A stretch of 51,555 nucleotides of DNA from Hofstenia miamia. Taxonomy: Eukaryota > Xenacoelomorpha > Acoela. Below the pieces are notes generated by a model. The model searched no databases. It was given only the letters and a program-made list of their open reading frames with translations, and was not told the DNA's origin. Numbering within the stretch: position 1 is the first letter of the stretch; each line of letters begins with the position of its first letter. Location: the NCBI GenBank assembly GCA_004352715.1, contig SCFE01000054.1:1354500-1406054 (forward strand). Reading direction: 5' to 3'. Both the position numbers and the translations under genes were made by a program. Below are positions 45,187 to 51,555 of this stretch, in pieces.

Positions 45187-45229
45187 GTTTGAATATTATA
45201 ACTACAAACTTGTCAAGAAGTTGATAATT

Positions 45230-45269
45230 AATAAAATGTGAATTAGACAAATGATCGAATAGAAATAAA
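45230..45269 (+). terminator. Polyadenylation signals of gene A
   Basis: AATAAA at 45230-45235 and 45264-45269, 43 and 77 nt after the stop. Both are preserved in unit 2 (48526-48531 and about 48560). Confidence 0.5.
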
Positions 45270-45595
45270 TATTATTGTATTTTAGAATTTTTGTTGCAAA
45301 TTAGTGAAAAACTATTTTTTAAATATTTGAATTTTTTTCGAGTTAACTATGTGCACAATTTCCGTATAAAACAGCAAATCAATAGATAATTCTGTGACTA
45401 TTGGTGTAACAATCTCTAAATGAATTATAACTAGATCTTTCCGTTTCGAAGCATGCTTGTAATTAAGTTGTCCAGTATTTCTCAAATAAATCGTACAATT
45501 AAAAAAATGCAGTGTTCAGATGCATGATATGTCGCTATTTTTTAATATTTTTACAGATTCGGATAGTTCACTTTATTATTACAATATTCAATTGT

Positions 45596-45959
45596 GATGG
45601 ACACGGGTGCGGTGCAATGCGCGTAGTGAATTTTAAATGCCATGCGGGTCGCGGTGCGGGTGGACTTTTTAAAATTGTTACATGTGTAATACTAAACTAA
45701 TACAATATTAATTATACTACAAAATCTATATAATATAATAATATATTTCATATCATTCACTTAATTAAACAAAATAAATCGAAAATCAATTCGGTGATAG
45801 ACATCTTTTGACTTTATACTTGAAATGACAGCCGACATTTAGAAAATAGCGAGTGTGGGTGAATTTTCTTAACAATCATGCGGGTGCGGTGTGGTTGCGG
45901 ACCAACTCACTGCGGATGCTTTGGAATGCGGTTATAAAAAATTACACCAACGTCCATCT
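45596..45959. mobile_element. Short non-autonomous insertion with GATGGAC ends, GC-rich (unit 1 copy)
   Basis: Starts GATGGACACGGGTGCGGTGC and ends ACGTCCATC, giving a short inverted terminus GATGGAC/GTCCATC. Both ends carry GCGGGT-type blocks in an otherwise A+T-rich setting. Unit 2 has the same insertion at 49803-50161, with seven extra bases (AATCAAA) at its left border. Class unknown; the inverted ends are short. Confidence 0.45.
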
Positions 45960-46181
45960 ATAACTTTAATGTACCACTTAATCACTTGTATTCGTCACTG
46001 CCAAAGTAGTAATTGCTAGACGTATATACTATGGGATAAAGCGATTAAGCGATATACCTTTGTGTTCATTTCTACGGAATTTGAATGGATAATAATACAT
46101 CTTAGAAATTTCGGGGTTAGCTGACATCAGCAATCGCTTTGACAGCACTTTTATTTTAGACAATTTTCACCCTAATTAATA

Positions 46182-46402
46182 TACAGGGTGTAAATAAAGT
46201 CCCTTAACTTTTATAGTCAACCTTTTTTTCATCAACAGTATAATAGCACAACAACTTTTAACCACAACTTAAGAGTCTCGAGCTACAGTTTTATCCTTCA
46301 ACTTGTTTCCATCAATTGCAACGCATTTCTGCACACAGCATACAAATTGATCGAGCGCGTTTTGACACATTTCAGGTGTGATTTCTTTGCATTTTGGATC
46401 AA
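46182..46402 (-). pseudogene. Transposase C-terminal tail plus terminus, minus strand (unit 1)
   Basis: TA-CAGGGTGTAAATAAAGTCC at 46182 is a typical Tc1/mariner-like terminus. Read on the minus strand, the adjacent sequence encodes CKEITPEMCQNALDQFVCCV, QKCVAIDGNKLKD, then a stop (about 46272). This pattern resembles the extreme C terminus of mariner-like transposases (C-x3-IDV-GGH-type tails). The element is cut off at the unit boundary 46402. Confidence 0.55.
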
Positions 46403-47394
46403 TTAAAAAATTTACACTTGGTTAATAAAATTAAATGTAAATCACCATAATTAAATTATTGATTAATCAATAACACATAATGAAATGAATGATCTCAACA
46501 AACAGCAGATGAGCAAGATCATCATACAATATAAGCACTCGCATCTAGAATCATCCAATAACTCCATTGCTAGGTACAAGAAGGAACTTGGAATTGACGT
46601 TCGACGACATAAAATACCCTGAAGAAGACATGTGGAAACGAGGATCAAGGTGAACAGCTATAAAATTTGATGCACCTAACAACTCCTGACTGCGCCAAGG
46701 AGACTAATCTTCTTCTTGTTATTCCCAGAATAGATTGGCTGAAATATTTGGGATAAGCCAGCAATATGTAAAAAAAATTCTTCATGATGAAGGTCTAAAA
46801 TTTTATAAGAAGATAGAAACGCTTCTGTATCCAATTATCAGAAGGAAAGACAACGGCTGAGAATTGATTCATTGTACAAACACCAGTGATACACGATGGC
46901 AATTCATCCGTTGTAATAGTTGCTGAAGCATATTTTAAAATGCACTCGTTTTTAGTGTCAGGCAATGTTCATTATCACACTTCTACGAGAAAAGAGAGAT
47001 CTCTGATCTAATTTTTGCATCCATGACAAAATTCCCCATCAAAATTCTCATTAGGATTGTAATCAGCAATCAAGAGGTTTCGGTGCCCATTATTCAAGAA
47101 TTGTGCAGTGAACTGTAATATTTATATCAACGGATGGTTAAGAATCTCTAAACGAGTATCACACTGACAAAAACAATTTTTTCACCATGTTTGCCTTCCT
47201 GCCACTACGAAAATGGTAGCATTACCTTTCTTGATGTCATTAAGATACAGTATATGGACAAAGACATGAATCTATCACCTTCGACCAAGTCTGGATCAGT
47301 TGAAAAGAAGAGTAAAATGTTGACCGGGAAAATTGAGCGAGGGATCTGGATTTGAACGAAAAATAATAAACATTACCCTAATGTTTTCCTTTTC
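46403..47394 (+). pseudogene. Decayed IS630/mariner-type transposase, copy 2
   Basis: Copy of 42166-43154. It differs by a local variant at about 47085-47150 (GTTTCGGTGCCCATTATTCA), which reads closer to a transposase (EVSVPIIQELC) than copies 1 and 3 do. It also has a short deletion near 47275, where MNLPNIPHLRP is shortened. Confidence 0.6.
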
Positions 47395-47569
47395 TCCTTA
47401 TGTAGACTAACGATTTGTGGTGATGAATGACTATGCTAACACTTAAAAAAGGAACTTTTAGCTAACAAAAAGAAATAATTTGAAGTCTTTCTTAAATCAC
47501 TTTATGGCAATTACCCATACCATAAACAATGTTTTACGTTATTAGAAGCAATTTTAACATTATCAAAAT

Positions 47570-47970
47570 CTGATTGATTTAACCTTAAACTTTTGCAAAT
47601 AATGTTTTCCAAGCCTATTAGCAAATTTGAAAGTCATGTGGCTGGGGCAGGTCTATTGGGGGACATGCTTTAATGCAATGATGAATATTTCTATTAAAGA
47701 GTATTTCTGTGGATAAAATAGTTGAAGTATTAACAATTTTTCTTTTAAAATTTGGATTTAAATTCTCTCAATATCTAATAAGTGATTTATAATAAGGTTT
47801 GGAGCCCATGGAAGGAACAAAGAACCTTGACTGCTTCCAATGGGACTCTGAGCCAAAGAGAAAGTGTAGACTCTCATCTATCACGGGTTGCTTTCAGATT
47901 GAGCATTTATTGAGCTATATGTGCGTTTAAAATTGTTTTCTAGGATCATGAAAATTTCCCTCGTGCTGCT
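47570..47970 (+). promoter_or_regulatory. Probable upstream/leader region of secreted-protein gene B, repeat-R-like
   Basis: About 97% identical to 44290-44690 by eye, including the acceptor-like TTGTTTTCTAG before ATG 47948. Promoter function is inferred from position only. Confidence 0.35.
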
Positions 47971-48112
47971 TAAAGTTATCATATATGTAAATGTCGTCTA
48001 TTGTGTAAATCAAATCAATAATTTCCGTGGCAAAAGCAATATTTTTCATCGAAATGGTGTCGTTATTTCTGCTATTTGGAGCTGCACTTTTCAGTATTGG
48101 AAACCAAGCTAA
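47948..48112 (+). CDS. Small overlapping ORF with its own hydrophobic N terminus (gene B leader)
   Basis: Copy of the 54-codon frame at 44667, same protein, one silent base change. See that entry for interpretation. Confidence 0.3.
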   Translation: MKISLVLLKVIIYVNVVYCVNQINNFRGKSNIFHRNGVVISAIWSCTFQYWKPS

Positions 48113-48482
48113 AAAAAATAATTGTTACTATCAAGTGACGTGGGCAACACAGCAAATAGAGGGAAATATCACCTTAGATGAATTTTCTTTGCAAATTTTT
48201 GGCAATGAAGATATAATTTTTAAATTCGAAGGCCTTAAAGATGAATATTTTAAACCAGGAACTAAGTTCGTTTTTAGCTGTAATGAAAAAGCTATTGGAA
48301 ATGTGACTTCAGCCAGGCTTTGTAAACATGGAACTCATTGTATCTGGGACATTAGTTATGTTAATGTGAACATGACTGTTGATAAAAAGCTCTATTCTGT
48401 TAGATTCAAGAAGAAGAACTTGCGTCTATTTAATAGTTGTATTAATCTGACAACAGCTGCTGTAGATGTCACAGACATCTAA
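48054..48482 (+). CDS. Small secreted protein B, PLAT-like beta-sandwich
   Basis: 142 residues from ATG 48054. The signal peptide is identical to gene A. The mature part keeps the PLAT-like frame (YYQVTWAT, ITLDEFSLQIFGNED, LKDEYFKPGTKF, KAIGNVTSARLC, CIWDISYVNVNMTVD, YSVRF) but differs elsewhere. By eye about 68 of about 120 aligned mature residues are identical to A. There is a five-residue insertion near the C terminus (TAAVD region) and two extra cysteines (NNC and FSC). Sequons NVT and NMT are present. The 3' UTR is nearly identical to gene A. The PLAT assignment is from pattern, not from a profile search. Confidence 0.75.
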   Translation: MVSLFLLFGAALFSIGNQAKKNNCYYQVTWATQQIEGNITLDEFSLQIFGNEDIIFKFEGLKDEYFKPGTKFVFSCNEKAIGNVTSARLCKHGTHCIWDISYVNVNMTVDKKLYSVRFKKKNLRLFNSCINLTTAAVDVTDI

Positions 48483-48729
48483 GTTTGAATATTATAACTA
48501 CAAACTTGTCAAGAAGTTGATAATTAATAAAATGTGAATTAGACAAATGATCGAATAGAAATAAATATTATTGTATTTTAGAATTTTTGTTGCAAATTAG
48601 TGAAAAACTATTTTTTAAATATTTGAATTTTTTTCGAGTTAACTATGTGCACAATTTCCGTATAAAACAGCAAATCAATAGATAATTCTGTGACTATTGG
48701 TGTAACAACCTCTAAATGAATTATAACTA

Positions 48730-49634
48730 CCCTAGTAAATACATTTGGAAAATTTGGCAAATATTTGCAAATATTTGGATAAAACTGCATAATTTTTGTA
48801 AATGGAAATATTTAAAATATTTGGCAAATATTTGCAAATAATTGCCAAATTTTCCAAATTTGTACAATTTGTACATTCATTAATTTACAGCATATTTGAA
48901 TATATTTAAGTGTGCGTAATATATAATAAAATATTTCAAACATTTTTGAAACCAATATAACGAAAATTTTAACTTTTTATTGTCTACTATTATAAACAAT
49001 TAAAATATTTATATATCTAAGAATAATTTAAGCAACAGTTAAATACGCAATTAGTACTAGTTATGGACTAGCGTTATCCCCTGTGTTCATTTACGTTTTT
49101 ATGTTCATAACAGAAATAATTTTTAAATCTACCATACTTATAGATGTTTAAATTATAATTCATAATTGCCAAAATTTTGAGCGAATTGTTATGGAATATA
49201 AACAAGCTTATTTGGTATATAATCAGCGTTGCTCCAGTTTAAAATTATGATGTTGACTGACATGACAATGTGTAAAATGCAATTGGTTGGCAGTTTATTG
49301 CTTAAGTTTTGACCATGGCTTGTTGGTCTTGGGTCTCTACTTCTCTGTATGCAATCAAATGTATACTGTTTAGGCAGCTTAAGCAACTGCTGTTATAAAT
49401 AACTGACGAAATTTTAAATGTTTGCATAAATGTATGAGTGTATTTGATATACTCTAAAAAATTCACTTAGCTCAAAATTTGGAAAGTTTGCAAATTATTT
49501 GGAAAATTTGCCAAATTTTTGGAAAGTTTGCATAAAATTTGGAAAATTTGCCAAATTCTTGACAAATATTTGGAATTGATTTGCAAATACTTTCCAAAAA
49601 TTTGGCAATTTTTTGCCAAATATATTTACTAGGG
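48730..49634. mobile_element. 905-bp insertion with CCCTAGTAAATA ends, present in unit 2 only
   Basis: Unit 1 has the uninterrupted site (AACTAGATCTTTCCG, about 45430). Unit 2 has CCCTAGTAAATACATTTGG at the left and CCAAATATATTTACTAGGG at the right, a terminal inverted repeat of about 18 bp with one mismatch. The subterminal 100-150 bp on both sides is made of variations on ATTTGGCAAA, TTTGCAAATA and ATTTGGAAAA. The centre is non-coding. No target duplication is obvious. Comparison with the empty site fixes the borders well. Confidence 0.88.
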
Positions 49635-49802
49635 GATCCTACCGTTTCGAAGCATGTCTGTAATTAAGTTGTCCAGTATTTCTCAAATAAATCGTACAAT
49701 TAAAAAATGCAGTGTTCAGATGCATGATATGTCGCTATTTTTTAATATTTTTACAGATTCGGATAGTTCACTTTATTATTACAATATTCAATTGTAATCA
49801 AA

Positions 49803-50161
49803 GATGGACACGGGTGCGGTGCAATGCGCGTAGTGAATTTTAAATGTCATGCGGGTCGCGGTGCGGGTGGACTTTTTATTTTTTTGTGTAATACTAAACT
49901 AATACAATATTAATTATACTACAAAATCTATATAATATAATAATATATTTCATATCATTCACTTAATTAAACAAAATAAATCGAAAATCAATTCGGTGAT
50001 AGACATCTTTTGACTTTATACTTGAAATGACAGCCGACATTTAGAAAATAGCGGGTGTGGGTGAATTTTCTTAACAATCATGCGGGTGCGGTGTGGTTGC
50101 GGACCAACTCACTGCGGATGCTTTGGAATGCGGTTATAAAAAATTACACCAACGTCCATCT
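49803..50161. mobile_element. Short non-autonomous insertion with GATGGAC ends (unit 2 copy)
   Basis: Copy of 45596-45959 with a small internal deletion around 49878 (a T run replaces AAAATTGTTACA). Confidence 0.45.
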
Positions 50162-50383
50162 ATAACTTTAATGTACCACTTAATCACTTGTATTCGTCAC
50201 TGCCAAAGTAGTAATTGCTAGACGTATATACTATGGGATAAAGCGATTAAGCGATATATCCTTGTGTTCATTTCTACGGAATTTGAATGGATAATAATAC
50301 ATCTTAGAAATTTCGGGGTTAGCTGACATCAGCAATCGCTTTGACAGCACTTTTATTTTAGTCAATTTTCACCCTAATTAATA

Positions 50384-50606
50384 TACAGGGTGTAAATAAA
50401 GTCCCTTAACTTTTATAGTCAACCTTTTTTTCATGAACAGAGTATAATAGCACAACAACTTTTAACCACAACTTAAGAGTCTCGAGCTACAGTTTTATCC
50501 TTCAACTTGTTTCCATCAATTGCAACGCATTTCTGCACACAGCATACAAATTGATCGAGCGCGTTTTGACACATTTCAGGTGTGATTTCTTTGCATTTTG
50601 GATCAA
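50384..50606 (-). pseudogene. Transposase C-terminal tail plus terminus, minus strand (unit 2)
   Basis: Copy of 46182-46402, cut at the same unit boundary. It keeps TACAGGGTG at the left and the PEMCQNALDQFVCCV tail. Confidence 0.55.
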
Positions 50607-51555
50607 TTAAAAAATTTACACTTGGTTAATAAAATTAAATGTAAATCACCATAATTAAATTATTGATTAATCAATAACACATAATGAAATGAATGATCTC
50701 AACAAACAGCAGATGAGCAAGATCATCATACAATATAAGCACTCGCATCTAGAATCATCCAATAACTCCATTGCTAGGTACAAGAAGGAACTTGGAATTG
50801 ACGTTCGACGACATAAAATACCCTGAAGAAGACATGTGGAAACGAGGATCAAGGTGAACAGCTATAAAATTTGATGCACCTAACAACTCCTGACTGCGCC
50901 AAGGAGACTAATCTTCTTCTTGTTATTCCCAGAATAGATTGGCTGAAATATTTGGGATAAGCCAGCAATATGTAAAAAAAATTCTTCATGATGAAGGTCT
51001 AAAATTTTATAAGAAGATAGAAACGCTTCTGTATCCAATTATCAGAAGGAAAGACAACGGCTGAGAATTGATTCATTGTACAAACACCAGTGATACACGA
51101 TGGCAATTCATCCGTTGTAATAGTTGCTGAAGCATATTTTAAAATGCACTCGTTTTTAGTGTCAGGCAATGTTCATTATCACACTTCTACGAGAAAAGAG
51201 AGATCTCTGATCTAATTTTTGCATCCATGACAAAATTCCCCATCAAAATTCTCATTAGGATTGTAATCAGCAATCAAGAGGTTTCGGAGAATTGTGCAGT
51301 GAAGTGTAATCTTTACATCAACGGATGGTTAAGAAATCGCTAAACGAGTATCACACTGACAAAAACAATTTTTTCACCATGTTTGCCTTCCTGCCACTAC
51401 GAAAATGGTAGCATTACCTTTCTTGATGTCATTAAGATACAGTATATGGACAAAGACATGAATCTATCACCTTCGACCAAGTCTGGATCAGTTGAAAAGA
51501 AGAGTAAAATGTTGACCGGGAAAATTGAGCGAGGGATATGGATTTGAACGAAAAA
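50607..51555 (+). repeat. Tandem unit 3, start only (cut by the window end); IS630/mariner-type copy 3
   Basis: Follows the end of unit 2 exactly as unit 2 follows unit 1. It contains a third copy of the decayed transposase. Most diagnostic bases match copy 2, but the tract at about 51286-51345 matches copy 1. A third secreted-protein gene would be expected about 1.6-2.6 kb beyond the window. Confidence 0.88.

Larger units (their letters stand above)
42166..46402. repeat. Tandem unit 1 (4237 bp) of the secreted-protein array
   Basis: Begins TTAAAAAATTTACACTTGG. The same boundary recurs at 46403 and 50607. The order inside is decayed IS630-type element, unit-1-only segment (43155-44112), secreted PLAT-like gene, GC-rich insertion and transposase tail fragment. 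The left flank of unit 1 is unique, while units 2 and 3 are each preceded by the end of the previous unit, so this is the left edge of the array. Confidence 0.92.
46403..50606. repeat. Tandem unit 2 (4204 bp) of the secreted-protein array
   Basis: Same order as unit 1, but without the 958-bp segment and with a 905-bp insertion (48730-49634). The length difference is almost fully explained: 4237 - 958 + 905 + 15 (longer coding sequence) is close to 4204. Confidence 0.92.

Noticed and set aside
1-51555. CRISPR arrays, rRNA genes, bacterial promoters or operons
   Set aside because: No regularly spaced short repeats, no rRNA cores; intron and transposon content show a eukaryotic nuclear genome.
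1-51555. tRNA genes
   Set aside because: I scanned by eye for the TTCxANxC B-box with a partner A-box and found no convincing pair; a tRNAscan-SE run would settle it.

Overview
This is an A+T-rich (about 70% by eye) eukaryotic, almost certainly invertebrate animal, window from a draft assembly. Evidence: GT-AG introns, AATAAA signals, many Tc1/mariner, hAT-like and non-LTR remnants, many (TA)n microsatellites, and six runs of N, five of them bordered by (TA)n. No bacterial operon structure, rRNA or CRISPR array was seen. The sequence alone does not fix the species; a LRR/ROC-COR/TIR-type gene plus these transposon families fits cnidarians, chelicerates or other invertebrates.

Layout. 1-20 kb is mostly a transposon graveyard: a Tc1 element (3503-4798), a hAT transposase C-terminal remnant (5.8 kb), a second Tc1 (6273-7655) abutting a GC-rich-ended MITE (7667-8370), a Tc1 3' remnant (9.0-9.4 kb), LINE reverse-transcriptase remnants (10.2-10.5 kb and 14.9-15.2 kb), a two-exon multicopy-type gene with two in-frame TGA codons (10797-12641, minus) whose first exon is duplicated twice downstream, a dead mariner (15695-16914) and a foldback MITE (17179-17509).

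21.5-28.05 kb holds the main conserved gene: a ROC-COR GTPase fused to a C-terminal TIR domain. The TIR is split by a 3.75-kb intron. The 5' end (probably LRR exons) is not identified here. Such proteins are innate-immunity or cell-death type signalling proteins; the TIR keeps a WxD...G motif and a glutamate in the position used by NAD-cleaving TIRs.

28-41 kb is gene-poor, with two foldback elements (30588-31067; 31838-32784) and a likely false assembly duplication at the 21-N gap (37130-37454).

42.2 kb to the window end is a tandem array of about 4.2-kb units (42166-46402, 46403-50606, 50607 onward). Each complete unit has a decayed IS630/mariner-type element, one small secreted protein gene with a PLAT-like beta-sandwich, a GC-rich palindromic-ended insertion and a second transposase tail. 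The two secreted-protein genes have nearly identical flanks, signal peptides and 3' UTRs but strongly different mature proteins, with almost all codon changes non-synonymous. This is the most interesting signal in the window: a young, still-amplifying array of fast-diversifying secreted proteins.
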